In this document: positions 18,582 to 32,400 of the stretch, piece by piece
Layout: each line of letters opens with the position of its first letter
Numbering within the stretch: position 1 is the stretch's first letter
Assembly (NCBI GenBank): GCA_963971225.1
Contig: OZ020269.1
Span: 1 to 64,000, forward strand
Length of the DNA stretch: 64,000 nt
Reading direction: 5' to 3'
From: Melieria omissa
Taxonomy: Eukaryota > Arthropoda > Insecta > Diptera > Ulidiidae
Translations under genes and position numbers: made by a program
The notes under the pieces: model-generated
What the model saw: only the letters and a program-made list of their open reading frames with translations
Database searches by the model: none
What the model was told of the DNA's origin: nothing

Positions 18582-21325
18582 TTGAAAGGTGGTCACTCTG
18601 GCTTAATTTTGACGCCATTTTGATTAAAGTGATTGTGCGTACTTAGGTTCCACAAGCATTTGATTGGTTATATAGATCAGAGGTGCATTCTTTCAATCAG
18701 TCGTTGTTGTGACAGCAACGAAGCAACACGTGTGGGGGCTGCGCGGATTTTTGTTTTGTTTCCTCAAGAAATTCTATGTATGAAAAAAAATTAGATGCTT
18801 TTGTTGTTGTAGTTTTTGTTTTGGCGATTGGTTGGCCTTTCGGCAATGACAAATGGGAACATTATATTTTTTTCACTTATAATTTGAAGGGTCAAGCGAA
18901 ATGCACAATGTGCTTTCAGCTAATTCAATTAATTATTTAATTATTTATTATTATTTAATTTGTTTGCATTTTTTTGGGCAACTTTAAATGTATTGGTTTT
19001 TGCTTTTCCATAAGAAGACTTTGGGCACCCCTGATATAGATGTATCATGTGGTCGATATCACTTTTCCACAACGAAATTCTCCTGCATTATTTGAGATAG
19101 CGAGAAGATTGACCCCATTTATGAAAGCTCAAAACTCCAGCTAGGTTTTAAGGTTATTATTTTTTCTATAAACCTAGAATCATCATATTTTACAAGCATT
19201 TTATCGATTTTGCAGTAGGCAGCCATTTAATGTCACTCTTGCGCATCGATCTGTTCATGATTGCCTAATAGTAATCAAATTATTGATTTAATTTGATAAA
19301 GCTGCAATCTCTAGCTACATTTTAAGGGGTTTTTTATTAACGTCCCCCTTCCGTTTGGAATCTATAAGCACTTTAGTGGTGAGTGTGTATTTTGTAATAG
19401 GCAGTTTTTCAATGTTATCCTTGCGCATCGATATGCTCATTATTCCTGAAGGATAATGAAAAGTTAGGGACCAATATAGAAAGCAGAAGACTCTGGCTAA
19501 ATTTTAAGGGGTCAATTATTAATATGCACTTATGCATTTGGTGTTGACAAGCATTTTAGTGGTTGCACCCAAGTAGCAATTTTTGCTTTCGAACCTTGGG
19601 GTATAGAAGGATGATTGATACCATTATAGAAAGCATACGAGTCTAGCTAAATAATAAGGCATAATATTATTAAAATCCGTTAACGGGTCGAGATTTAACA
19701 GCCATAATTTCGATCATGCTGCCGGTGGGATATTTTTTTATTTACCAAATTATTGAAAGGTGGTCACTCTGGCATAATTTTGACGCCATTTTGATTAAAG
19801 TGATTGTGCGTACTTAGGTTCCACAAGCATTTGATTGGTTATATAGATCAGAGGTGCATTCTTTCAATCAGTCGTTGTTGTGACAGCAACGAAGCAACAC
19901 GTGTGGGGGCTGCGCGGATTTTTGTTTTGTTTCCTCAAGAAATTCTATGTATGAAAAAAAATTAGATGCTTTTGTTGTTGTAGTTTTTGTTTTGGCGATT
20001 GGTTGGCCTTTCGGCAATGACAAATGGGAACATTATATTTTTTTCACTTATAATTTGAAGGGTCAAGCGAAATGCACAATGTGCTTTCAACTAATTCAAT
20101 TAATTAAATAATTTGTTTGCATTTTTTGGGCAACTTTAAATGTATTGGTTTTTGCTTTTCCATAAGAAGACTTTGGGCACCCCTGATATAGATGTATCAT
20201 GTGGTCGATATCACTTTTCCACAACGAAATTCTCCTGCATTATTTGAGATAGCGAGAAGATTGACCCCATTTATGAAAGCTGAAAACTCCAGCTAGGTTT
20301 TAAGGTTATTATTTTTTCTATAAACCTAGAATCATCATATTTTACAAGCATTTTATCGATTTTGCAGTAGGCAGCCATTTAATGTCACTCTTGCGCATCG
20401 ATCTGTTCATGATTGCCTAATAGTAATCAAATTATTGATTTAATTTGATAAAGCTGCAATCTCTAGCTACATTTTAAGGGGTTTTTTATTAACGTAACCC
20501 ATACCGTTTGGAATCTATAAGCACTTTAGTGGTGAGTGTGTATTTTGTAATAGGCAGTTTTTCAATGTTATCCTTGCGCATCGATATGCTCATTATTCCT
20601 GAAGGATAATGAAAAGTTAGGGACCAATATAGAAAGCATAAGACTCTGGCTAAATTTTAAGGGGTCAATTATTAATATGCACTTATGCATTTGGTGTTGA
20701 CAAGCATTTTAGTGGTTGCACCCAAGTAGCAATTTTTTCAAAGTCACCGTTCCAAATCGATTTGCTTTCGAACCTTGGGGTATAGAAGGATGATTGATAC
20801 CATTATAGAAAGCATACGAGTCTAGCTAAATAATAAGGCATAATATTATTAAAATCCGTTAACGGGTCGAGATTTAACAGCCATAATTTCGATCATGCTG
20901 CCGGTGGGATATTTTTTTTATTTACCAAATTGGTGAAAGGTGGTCACTCTGGCTTAATTTTGACGCCATTTTGATTAAAGTGATTGTGCGTACTTAGGTT
21001 CCACAAGCATTTGATTGGTTATATAGATCAGAGGTGCATTCTCTCAATCAGTCGTTGTTGTGACAGCAACGAAGCAACACGTGTGGGGGCTGCGCGGATT
21101 TTTGTTTTGTTTCCTCAAGAAATTCTATGTATGAAAAAAAATTAGATGCTTTTGTTGTTGTAGTTTTTGTTTTGGCGATTGGTTGGCCTTTCGGCAATGA
21201 CAAATGGGAACATTATATTTTTTTCACTTATAATTTTAAGGGTCAAGCGAAATGCACAATGTGCTTTCAACTAATTCAATTAATTAAATAATTTGTTTGC
21301 ATTTTTTTGGGCAACTTTAAATGTA
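18582..21325. repeat. Satellite array segment 5
   Basis: Starts with the right RTE target duplication (18582-18594), completes the composite unit (long form), then holds the monomers from 19333 (1152 bp) and 20485. The unit at 19333 opens with cgtcccccttccg like the one at 8396 and has a 26-bp deletion at 19578-19586 (caattttt joined to gctttcg). The unit at 20485 has an extra T (tttttttta) and ggtgaaagg, and is interrupted by the TIR element. Confidence 0.95.
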
Positions 21326-21349
21326 GGGGAATTCTTTGTAAGGTGCCAC
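21326..21349 (+). repeat. Left terminal inverted repeat of the TA element
   Basis: A 24-bp perfect match to the reverse complement of 22243-22266. It is followed by ccc, which continues the match to the inner right-hand copy at 22223-22241. Confidence 0.9.
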
Positions 21350-22222
21350 CCCATAGCTTTTTTGCGCATAATTCGTTAAAAAATTAACGTATCGCCAAAG
21401 TTAATATACCGTTGGAAAGAGGGTTTAATAAGCTATGATCCAAGGTAACACTTCATTTCAATTTTTCGTAAATACGAACTTTACAACCAATTTCCTAAAA
21501 AGTTCAAAATCGACACCCTACAATTTTTTAATGTAAAGTGCCACCCCCTAAAAAAACCGCTAAAAACGTAGAAATCTCAAGTAAAAATGCATGAATTAGA
21601 AAATTTACGAAAGATTATTGAATATAATTTGAATTGAATAGAAAATGACCAGAAGCAAACCGAAATTGAATGGTAACGAATAAAACGAATAATTGTATGG
21701 AAATTAATGAACAAAACTGAACTAATTTATTCCTCATGATAGGATTAGAGAAACATTTACTAAGAACACTTTAAATTCATTGTAATGACGATTTCGAGCA
21801 ATAAAAAGTCATTTTACCGATATAGGACCACAAAACAATGAAAAAAGGGGGGTGGCACCTTACAAAGAAAAAAAGGTGGCACTTTACATTTTTATGCCAT
21901 TTTGGAAATCATTGTATAAATTTGTTCCTTTTACGATATGCTCGGATATCATTTCGGATTATGAAAAACCATTAAAAATTAAGTCCAACACTGATATTTA
22001 CCTTAGTTTTTTATAAGTTTTTGGTTACTTTTTCACCGTAAGAAGAACGTTCAGTTCTAATTTTTATGTTTTTTCTTAACCAAATTTGACACTTTTATTT
22101 ACCCAGACCGTACCATTGCGTATGTTCCCGAAAAAAACACATTAGAATTGATGTTGACATATATACCTTAAATGACAATAGGAATTTTTTTTCTTGGATT
22201 GCTGGAACATCGAAATCGAGCA

Positions 22223-22266
22223 GGGGTGGCACCTTACAAAGAGTGGCACCTTACAAAGAATTCCCC
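22223..22266 (-). repeat. Right terminal inverted repeat with tandem inner copy
   Basis: Two direct copies of ggcaccttacaaag lie back to back (22228-22241 and 22245-22258), the outer one ending in gaattcccc at the TA. The left end has only one such copy at its tip, so the right end gained a duplication or the left lost one. Confidence 0.85.
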
Positions 22267-23283
22267 TATTGGTTTTTGCTTTTCCATAAGAAGACTTTGG
22301 GCACCCCTGATATAGATGTATCATGTGGTCGATATCACTTTTCCACAACGAAATTCTCCTGCATTATTTGAGATAGCGAGAAGATTGACCCCATTTATGA
22401 AAGCTCAAAACTCCAGCTAGGTTTTAAGGTTATTATTTTTTCTATAAACCTAGAATCATCATATTTTACAAGCATTTTATCGATTTTGCAGTAGGCAGCC
22501 ATTTAATGTCACTCTTGCGCATCGATCTGTTCATGATTGCCTAATAGTAATCAAATTATTGATTTAATTTGATAAAGCTGCAATCTCTAGCTACATTTTA
22601 AGGGGTTTTCTATTAACGTAACCCATACCGTTTGGAATCTATAAGCACTTTAGTGGTGAGTGTGTATTTTGTAATAGGCAGTTTTTCAATGTTATCCTTG
22701 CGCATCGATATGCTCATTATTCCTGAAGGATAATGAAAAGTTAGGGACCAATATAGAAAGCAGAAGACTCTGGCTAAATTTTAAGGGGTCAATTATTAAT
22801 ATGCACTTATGCATTTGGTGTTGACAAGCATTTTAGTGGTCGCACCCAAGTAGCAATTTTTTCAAAGTCACTGTTCCAAATCGATTTGCTTTCGAACCTT
22901 GGGGTATAGAAGGATGATTGATACCATTATAGAAAGCATACGAGTCTAGCTAAATAATAAGGCATAATATTATTAAAATCCGTTAACGGGTCGAGATTTA
23001 ACAGCCATAATTTCGATCATGCTGCCGGTGGGATATTTTTTTATTTACCAAATTATTGAAAGGTGGTCACTCTGGCATAATTTTGACGCCATTTTGATTA
23101 AAGTGATTGTGCGTACTTAGGTTCCACAAGCATTTGATTGGTTATATAGATCAGAGGTGCATTCTTTCAATCAGTCGTTGTTGTGACAGCAACGAAGCAA
23201 CACGTGTGGGGGCTGCGCGGATTTTTGTTTTGTTTCCTCAAGAAATTCTATGTATGAAAAAAAATTAGATGCTTTTGTTGTTG
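22267..23283. repeat. Satellite segment 6, between the TIR element and mariner 3
   Basis: Resumes the 20485 monomer at tattggttttt. Its unit boundary at 22609 carries the ttttctattaacg variant also seen at 4739 and 5937. It then runs to the mariner TA. There are single changes at ggtcgcaccc and cactgttcc. Confidence 0.95.
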
Positions 23284-23285
23284 TA

Positions 23286-24026
23286 TCAGGTGTACAACTT
23301 TGCTTCCGCCGTTTTTTTCCAAAATTAAAAGCTTTATTGCGAAAAAGTGCTTACAGATGTATTATTCAAAGTATTGTCCGTCGCTAGCGACAACTTTCTC
23401 CCATCTTTCCGGCAATTTTCGGATCCCGGCTCGAAAAAAGGAGTCCTCTTTTGACGCTATCCATGAAGCAATCCATTTTTCCAATTCTTCGAAGGATTGA
23501 AAATGTTGATCTGCCAGGCCGTGTGCCATCGAACGGAATAGGTGGAAGTCAGAAGGGGCGACATCTGGGGAATACGGCGGGTGGGGCAAGACTTCCCATT
23601 TCAGCGTTTCCAGGTACTTTTTGACCACTTTTGCGACGTGAGGCCGAGCATTGTCGTGTTGGAGGATGACTTGGTCATGTCGCTCCTCCATTTTTAAAAC
23701 GTTGAAACCACTCCCGACACGTTCTTTCACTCAGAGCAGCATCACCGTAAGTTTCTGAGAGCATTCGATGCGCTTCAGCTGCATTTTTTTTCGAATTGTA
23801 ACAGAAAAGTAAAACTTCCCGCAAATGGCGAGAATTGGGCACATAAACGGACATTTTCGAGCGTGAATAATACGAAAACAAGAACAACTGTCACTGAAAC
23901 GGCAATGACAATTCGTTAGGCACTGTCCACACTCACTTTAAAGGCATTACCATCTATGTATTTCAACCAGCCTCAGCCGGTACAGCCACCTATCGGAAAA
24001 CGGCGGAAGCAAAGTTGTACACCTGA
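23286..24026 (-). mobile_element. Internally deleted mariner copy 3 (741 bp)
   Basis: Same ends, length and monomer TA (23284-23285 and 24027-24028) as copies 1 and 2. The flanking monomer is simple: gggaacattatattttttt continues normally downstream with no jump-back, so this copy lies in a 1,923-bp unit (monomer plus element). Confidence 0.95.
23362..23854 (-). pseudogene. mariner transposase remnant (copy 3)
   Basis: The translated pieces are identical to those of copies 1 and 2: N-terminal piece from ATG at 23854 to FKNG, a frame shift at the deletion junction, then HDNARPH...SPDVAPSDFHLF...DGQYFE. The first catalytic Asp is missing. Confidence 0.93.
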
Positions 24027-27000
24027 TAGTTTTTGTTTTGGCGATTGGTTGGCCTTTCGGCAATGACAAATGGGAACATTATATTTTTTTCACTTATAAT
24101 TTTAAGGGTCAGGCGAAATGCACAATGTGCTTTCAACTAATTCAATTAATTAAATAATTTGTTTGCATTTTTTTGGGCAACTTTAAATGTATTGGTTTTT
24201 GCTTTTCCATAAGAAGACTTTGGGCACCCCTGATATAGATGTATCATGTGGTCGATATCACTTTTCCACAACGAAATTCTCCTGCATTATTTGAGATAGC
24301 GAGAAGATTGACCCCATTTATGAAAGCTGAAAACTCCAGCTAGGTTTTAAGGTTATTATTTTTTCTATAAACCTAGAATCATCATATTTTACAAGCATTT
24401 TATCGATTTTGCAGTAGGCAGCCATTTAATGTCACTCTTGCGCATCGATCTGTTCATGATTGCCTAATAGTAATCAAATTATTGATTTAATTTGATAAAG
24501 CTGCAATCTCTAGCTACATTTTAAGGGGTTTTTTATTAACGTAACCCATACCGTTTGGAATCTATAAGCACTTTAGTGGTGAGTGTGTATTTTGTAATAG
24601 GCAGTTTTTCAATGTTATCCTTGCGCATCGATATGCTCATTATTCCTGAAGGATAATGAAAAGTTAGGGACCAATATAGAAAGCATAAGACTCTGGCTAA
24701 ATTTTAAGGGGTCAATTATTAATATGCACTTATGCATTTGGTGTTGACAAGCATTTTAGTGGTTGCACCCAAGTAGCAATTTTTTCAAAGTCACCGTTCC
24801 AAATCGATTTGCTTTCGAACCTTGGGGTATAGAAGGATGATTGATACCATTATAGAAACGAGTCTAGCTAAGGCATAATATTATTAAAATCCGTTAACGG
24901 GTCGAGATTTAACAGCCATAATTTCGATCATGCTGCCGGTGGGATATTTTTTTTATTTACCAAATTGGTGAAAGGTGGTCACTCTGGCTTAATTTTGACG
25001 CCATTTTGATTAAAGTGATTGTGCGTACTTAGGTTCCACAAGCATTTGATTGGTTATATAGATCAGAGGTGCATTCTCTCAATCAGTCGTTGTTGTGACA
25101 GCAACGAAGCAACACGTGTGGGGGCTGCGCGGATTTTTGTTTTGTTTCCTCAAGAAATTCTATGTATGAAAAAAAATTAGATGCTTTTGTTGTTGTAGTT
25201 TTTGTTTTGGCGATTGGTTGGCCTTTCGGCAATGACAAATGGGAACATTATATTTTTTTCACTTATAATTTGAAGGGTCAAGCGAAATGCACAATGTGCT
25301 TTCAACTAATTCAATTAATTAAATAATTTGTTTGCATATTTTTGGGCAACTTTAAATGTATTGGTTTTTGCTTTTCCATAAGAAGACTTTGGGCACCCCT
25401 GATATAGATGTATCATGTGGTCGATATCACTTTTCCACAACGAAATTCTCCTGCATTATTTGAGATAGCGAGAAGATTGACCCTATTTATGAAAGCTCAA
25501 AACTCCAGCTAGGTTTTAAGGTTATTATTTTTTCTATAAACCTAGAATCATCATATTTTACAAGCATTTTATCGATTTTGCAGTAGGCAGCCATTTAATG
25601 TCACTCTTGCGCATCGATCTGTTCATGATTGCCTAATAGTAATCAAATTATTGATTTAATTTGATAAAGCTGCAATCTCTAGCTACATTTTAAGGGGTTT
25701 TTTATTAACGTAACCCATACCGTTTGGAATCTATAAGCACTTTAGTGGTGAGTGTGTATTTTGTAATAGGCAGTTTTTCAATGTTATCCTTGCGCATCGA
25801 TATGCTCATTATTCCTGAAGGATAATGAAAAGTTAGGTACCAATATAGAAAGCATAAGACTCTGGCTAAATTTTAAGGGGTCAATTATTAATATGCACTT
25901 ATGCATTTGGTGTTGACAAGCATTTTAGTGGTTGCACCCAAGTAGCAATTTTTTCAAAGTCACCGTTCCAAATCGATTTGCTTTCGAACCTTGGGGTATA
26001 GAAGGATGATTGATACCATTATAGAAAGCATACGAGTCTAGCTAAATAATAAGGCATAATATTATTAAAATCCGTTAACGGGTCGAGATTTAACAGCCAT
26101 AATTTCGATCATGCTGCCGGTGGGATATTTTTTTATTTACCAAATTATTGAAAGGTGGTCACTCTGGCATAATTTTGACGCCATTTTGATTAAAGTGATT
26201 GTGCGTACTTAGGTTCCACAAGCATTTGATTGGTTATATAGATCAGAGGTGCATTCTTTCAATCAGTCGTTGTTGTGACAGCAACGAAGCAACACGTGTG
26301 GGGGCTGCGCGGATTTTTGTTTTGTTTCCTCAAGAAATTCTATGTATGAAAAAAAATTAGATGCTTTTGTTGTTGTAGTTTTTGTTTTGGCGATTGGTTG
26401 GCCTTTCGGCAATGACAAATGGGAACATTATATTTTTTTCACTTATAATTTGAAGGGTCAAGCGAAATGCACAATGTGCTTTCAACTAATTCAATTAATT
26501 AAATAATTTGTTTGCATTTTTTTGGGCAACTTTAAATGTATTGGTTTTTGCTTTTCCATAAGAAGACTTTGGGCACCCCTGATATAGATGTATCATGTGG
26601 TCGATATCACTTTTCCACAACGAAATTCTCCTGCATTATTTGAGATAGCGAGAAGATTGACCCCATTTATGAAAGCTCAAAACTCCAGCTAGGTTTTAAG
26701 GTTATTATTTTTTCTATAAACCTAGAATCATCATATTTTACAAGCATTTTATCGATTTTGCAGTAGGCAGCCATTTAATGTCACTCTTGCGCATCGATCT
26801 GTTCATGATTGCCTAATAGTAATCAAATTATTGATTTAATTTGATAAAGCTGCAATCTCTAGCTACATTTTAAGGGGTTTTTTATTAACGTAACCCATAC
26901 CGTTTGGAATCTATAAGCACTTTAGTGGTGAGTGTGTATTTTGTAATAGGCAGTTTTTCAATGTTATCCTTGCGCATCGATATGCTCATTATTCCTGAAG

Positions 27001-28735
27001 GATAATGAAAAGTTAGGGACCAATATAGAAAGCATAAGACTCTGGCTAAATTTTAAGGGGTCAATTATTAATATGCACTTATGCATTTGGTGTTGACAAG
27101 CATTTTAGTGGTTGCACCCAAGTAGCAATTTTTTCAAAGTCACCGTTCCAAATCGATTTGCTTTCGAACCTTGGGGTATAGAAGGATGATTGATACCATT
27201 ATAGAAAGCATACGAGTCTAGCTAAATAATAAGGCATAATATTATTAAAATCCGTTAACGGGTCGAGATTTAACAGCCATAATTTCGATCATGCTGCCGG
27301 TGGGATATTTTTTTATTTACCAAATTATTGAAAGGTGGTCACTCTGGCTTAATTTTGACGCCATTTTGATTAAAGTGATTGTGCGTACTTAGGTTCCACA
27401 AGCATTTGATTGGTTATATAGATCAGAGGTGCATTCTTTCAATCAGTCGTTGTTGTGACAGCAACGAAGCAACACGTGTGGGGGCTGCGCGGATTTTTGT
27501 TTTGTTTCCTCAAGAAATTCTATGTATGAAAAAAAATTAGATGCTTTTGTTGTTGTAGTTTTTGTTTTGGCGATTGGTTGGCCTTTCGGCAATGACAAAT
27601 GGGAACATTATATTTTTTTCACTTATAATTTTAAGGGTCAAGCGAAATGCACAATGTGCTTTCAACTAATTCAATTAATTAAATAATTTGTTTGCATTTT
27701 TTTGGGCAACTTTAAATGTATTGGTTTTTGCTTTTCCATAAGAAGACTTTGGGCACCCCTGATATAGATGTATCATGTGGTCGATATCACTTTTCCACAA
27801 CGAAATTCTCCTGCATTATTTGAGATAGCGAGAAGATTGACCCCATTTATGAAAGCTCAAAACTCCAGCTAGGTTTTAAGGTTATTATTTTTTCTATAAA
27901 CCTAGAATCATCATATTTTACAAGCATTTTATCGATTTTGCAGTAGGCAGCCATTTAATGTCACTCTTGCGCATCGATCTGTTCATGATTGCCTAATAGT
28001 AATCAAATTATTGATTTAATTTGATAAAGCTGCAATCTCTAGCTACATTTTAAGGGGTTTTTTATTAACGTAACCCATACCGTTTGGAATCTATAAGCAC
28101 TTTAGTGGTGAGTGTGTATTTTGTAATAGGCAGTTTTTCAATGTTATCCTTGCGCATCGATATGCTCATTATTCCTGAAGGATAATGAAAAGTTAGGGAC
28201 CAATATAGAAAGCAGAAGACTCTGGCTAAATTTTAAGGGGTCAATTATTAATATGCACTTATGCATTTGGTGTTGACAAGCATTTTAGTGGTTGCACCCA
28301 AGTAGCAATTTTTTCAAAGTCACCGTTCCAAATCGATTTGCTTTCGAACCTTGGGGTATAGAAGGATGATTGATACCATTATAGAAAGCATACGAGTCTA
28401 GCTAAATAATAAGGCATAATATTATTAAACTCCGTTAACGGGTCGAGATTTAACAGCCATAATTTCGATCATGCTGCCGGTGGGATATTTTTTTATTTAC
28501 CAAATTATTGAAAGGTGGTCACTCTGGCATAATTTTGACGCCATTTTGATTAAAGTGATTGTGCGTACTTAGGTTCCACAAGCATTTGATTGGTTATATA
28601 GATCAGAGGTGCATTCTTTCAATCAGTCGTTGTTGTGACAGCAACGAAGCAACACGTGTGGGGGCTGCGCGGATTTTTGTTTTGTTTCCTCAAGAAATTC
28701 TATGTATGAAAAAAAATTAGATGCTTTTGTTGTTG
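24027..28735. repeat. Satellite array segment 7
   Basis: Completes the mariner 3 unit, then holds monomers from 24532 (1169 bp, with 12 bp lost in two small deletions at 24858-24870), 25701 and 26881 (1180 bp each) and the start of the 28061 unit up to the mariner TA. The 24532 unit shares tttttttta and ggtgaaagg with the unit at 20485. No gene. Confidence 0.95.
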
Positions 28736-28737
28736 TA

Positions 28738-29478
28738 TCAGGTGTACAACTTTGCTTCCGCCGTTTTTTTCCAAAATTAAAAGCTTTGTTGCGAAAAAGT
28801 GCTTACAGATGTATTATTCAAAGTATTGTCCGTCGCTAGCGACAACTTTCTCCCATCTTTCCGGCATTTTTCGGATCCCGGCTCGAAAAAAGGAGTCCTC
28901 TTTTGACGCTATCCATGAAGCAATCCATTTTTCCAATTCTTCGAAGGATTGAAAATGTTGATCTGCCAGGCCGTGTGCCATCGAACGGAATGGGTGGAAG
29001 TCAGAAGGGGCGACATCTGGGGAATACGGCGGGTGGGGCAAGACTTCCCATTTCAGCGTTTCCAGGTACTTTTTGACCACTTTTGCGACGTGAGGCCGAG
29101 CATTGTCGTGTTGGAGGATGACTTGGTCATGTCGCTCCTCCATTTTTAAAACGTTGAAACCACTCCCGACACGTTCTTTCACTCAGAGCAGCATCACCGT
29201 AAGTTTCTGAGAGCATTCGATGCGCTTCAGCTGCATTTTTTTTCGAATTGTAACAGAAAAGTAAAACTTCCCGCAAATGGCGAGAATTGGGCACATAAAC
29301 GGACATTTTCGAGCGTGAATAATACGAAAACAAGAACAACTGTCACTGAAACGGCAATGACAATTCGTTAGGCACTGTCCACACTCACTTTAAAGGCATT
29401 ACCATCTATGTATTTCAACCAGCCTCAGCCGGTACAGCCACCTATCGGAAAACGGCGGAAGCAAAGTTGTACACCTGA
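28738..29478 (-). mobile_element. Internally deleted mariner copy 4 (741 bp)
   Basis: Same site, length and terminal repeats as the others (TA at 28736-28737 and 29479-29480). It carries at least three private changes (aaagctttgttgcg, ccggcatttttcgg, ggaatgggtgg), so it split earliest or has drifted most. It lies in a simple monomer of 1,923 bp. Confidence 0.95.
28814..29306 (-). pseudogene. mariner transposase remnant (copy 4)
   Basis: Same two-frame structure with the central deletion. Two substitutions change the C-terminal piece: SDFHPF instead of SDFHLF, directly after the third catalytic Asp, and IRKMPERW instead of IRKLPERW. Both fit neutral drift in a dead gene. Confidence 0.93.
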
Positions 29479-32400
29479 TAGTTTTTGTTTTGGCGATTGG
29501 TTGGCCTTTCGGCAATGACAAATGGGAACATTATATTTTTTTCACTTATAATTTTAAGGGTCAAGCGAAATGCACAATGTGCTTTCAACTAATTCAATTA
29601 ATTAAATAATTTGTTTGCATTTTTTTGGGCAACTTTAAATGTATTGGTTTTTGCTTTTCCATAAGAAGACTTTGGGCACCCCTGATATAGATGTATCATG
29701 TGGTCGATATCACTTTTCCACAACGAAATTCTCCTGCATTATTTGAGATAGCGAGAAGATTGACCCCATTTATGAAAGCTGAAAACTCCAGCTAGGTTTT
29801 AAGGTTATTATTTTTTCTATAAACCTAGAATCATCATATTTTACAAGCATTTTATCGATTTTGCAGTAGGCAGCCATTTAATGTCACTCTTGCGCATCGA
29901 TCTGTTCATGATTGCCTAATAGTAATCAAATTATTGATTTAATTTGATAAAGCTGCAATCTCTAGCTACATTTTAAGGGGTTTTTTATTAACGTAACCCA
30001 TACCGTTTGGAATCTATAAGCACTTTAGTGGTGAGTGTGTATTTTGTAATAGGCAGTTTTTCAATGTTATCCTTGCGCATCGATATGCTCATTATTCCTG
30101 AAGGATAATGAAAAGTTAGGGACCAATATAGAAAGCATAAGACTCTGGCTAAATTTTAAGGGGTCAATTATTAATATGCACTTATGCATTTGGTGTTGAC
30201 AAGCATTTTAGTGGTTGCACCCAAGTAGCAATTTTTTCAAAGTCACCGTTCCAAATCGATTTGCTTTCGAACCTTGGGGTATAGAAGGATGATTGATACC
30301 ATTATAGAAAGCATACGAGTCTAGCTAAATAATAAGGCATAATATTATTAAAATCCGTTAACGGGTCGAGATTTAACAGCCATAATTTCGATCATGCTGC
30401 CGGTGGGATATTTTTTTATTTACCAAATTATTGAAAGGTGGTCACTCTGGCTTAATTTTGACGCCATTTTGATTAAAGTGATTGTGCGTACTTAGGTTCC
30501 ACAAGCATTTGATTGGTTATATAGATCAGAGGTGCATTCTTTCAATCAGTCGTTGTTGTGACAGCAACGAAGCAACACGTGTGGGGGCTGCGCGGATTTT
30601 TGTTTTGTTTCCTCAAGAAATTCTATGTATGAAAAAAAATTAGATGCTTTTGTTGTTGTAGTTTTTGTTTTGGCGATTGGTTGGCCTTTCGGCAATGACA
30701 AATGGGAACATTATATTTTTTTCACTTATAATTTTAAGGGTCAAGCGAAATGCACAATGTGCTTTCAACTAATTCAATTAATTATTTAATTATTTATTAT
30801 TATTTAATTTGTTTGCATTTTTTTGGGCAACTTTAAATGTATTGGTTTTTGCTTTTCCATAAGAAGACTTTGGGCACCCCTGATATAGATGTATCATGTG
30901 GTCGATATCACTTTTCCACAACGAAATTCTCCTGCATTATTTGAGATAGCGAGAAGATTGACCCCATTTATGAAAGCTCGAAACTCCAGCTAGGTTTTAA
31001 GGTTATTATTTTTTCTATAAACCTAGAATCATCATATTTTACAAGCATTTTATCGATTTTGCAGTAGGCAGCCATTTAATGTCACTCTTGCGCATCGATC
31101 TGTTCATGATTGCCTAATAGTAATCAAATTATTGATTTAATTTGTTAAAGCTGCAATCTCTAGCTACATTTTAAGGGGTTTTTTATTAACGTAACCCATA
31201 CCGTTTGGAATCTATAAGCACTTTAGTGGTGAGTGTGTATTTTGTAATAGGCAGTTTTTCAATGTTATCCTTGCGCATCGATATGCTCATTATTCCTGAA
31301 GGATAATGAAAAGGTAGGGACCAATATAGAAAGCATAAGACTCTGGCTAAATTTATTAATATGCACTTATGCATTTGGTGTTGACAAGCATTTTAGTGGT
31401 TGCACCCAAGTAGCAATTTTTTCAAAGTCACCGTTCCAAATCGATTTGCTTTCGAACCTTGGGGTATAGAAGGATGATTGATACCATTATAGAAAGCATA
31501 CGAGTCTAGCTAAATAATAAGGCATAATATTATTAAAATCCGTTAACGGGTCGAGATTTAACAGCCATAATTTCGATCATGCTGCCGGTGGGATATTTTT
31601 TTATTTACCAAATTATTGAAAGGTGGTCACTCTGGCATAATTTTGACGCCATTTTGATTAAAGTGATTGTGCGTACTTAGGTTCCACAAGCATTTGATTG
31701 GTTATATAGATCAGAGGTGCATTCTTTCAATCAGTCGTTGTTGTGACAGCAACGAAGCAACACGTGTGGGGGCTGCGCGGATTTTTGTTTTGTTTCCTCA
31801 AGAAATTCTATGTATGAAAAAAAATTAGATGCTTTTGTTGTTGTAGTTTTTGTTTTGGCGATTGGTTGGCCTTTCGGCAATGACAAATGGGAACATTATA
31901 TTTTTTTCACTAATAATTTTAAGGGTCAAGCGAAATGCACAATGTGCTTTCAACTAATTCAATTAATTAAATAATTTGTTTGCATTTTTTTGGGCAACTT
32001 TAAATGTATTGGTTTTTGCTTTTCCATAAGAAGACTTTGGGCACCCCTGATATAGATGTATCATGTGGTCGATATCACTTTTCCACAACGAAATTCTCCT
32101 GCATTATTTGAGATAGCGAGAAGATTGACCCCATTTATGAAAGCTGAAAACTCCAGCTAGGTTTTAAGGTTATTATTTTTTCTATAAACCTAGAATCATC
32201 ATATTTTACAAGCATTTTATCGATTTTGCAGTAGGCAGCCATTTAATGTCACTCTTGCGCATCGATCTGTTCATGATTGCCTAATAGTAATCAAATTATT
32301 GATTTAATTTGATAAAGCTGCAATCTCTAGCTACATTTTAAGGGGTTTTTTATTAACGTAACCCATACCGTTTGGAATCTATAAGCACTTTAGTGGTGAG

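Larger units (their letters stand above)
21326..22266. mobile_element. Non-autonomous TIR DNA transposon (941 bp, TA duplication), family unassigned
   Basis: Inserted in aaatg-TA-ttgg with TA duplicated (21324-21325 and 22267-22268). The terminal inverted repeats are 24 bp and perfect, starting ggggaattctttgtaagg. The motif ctttgtaaRgtgccacc recurs six times: 21334 and 21532 in one orientation; 21851, 21875, 22225 and 22243 in the other. The last two are in tandem. No open frame of note is present, so it needs a transposase from elsewhere. TA targeting fits the Tc1/mariner/pogo superfamily, but the GGGG terminus does not match a member I can name. Confidence 0.85.

Noticed and set aside
22142..22348. 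68-codon minus-strand frame across the right end of the TIR element
   Set aside because: It spans the transposon-satellite junction and has no domain or coding signal.
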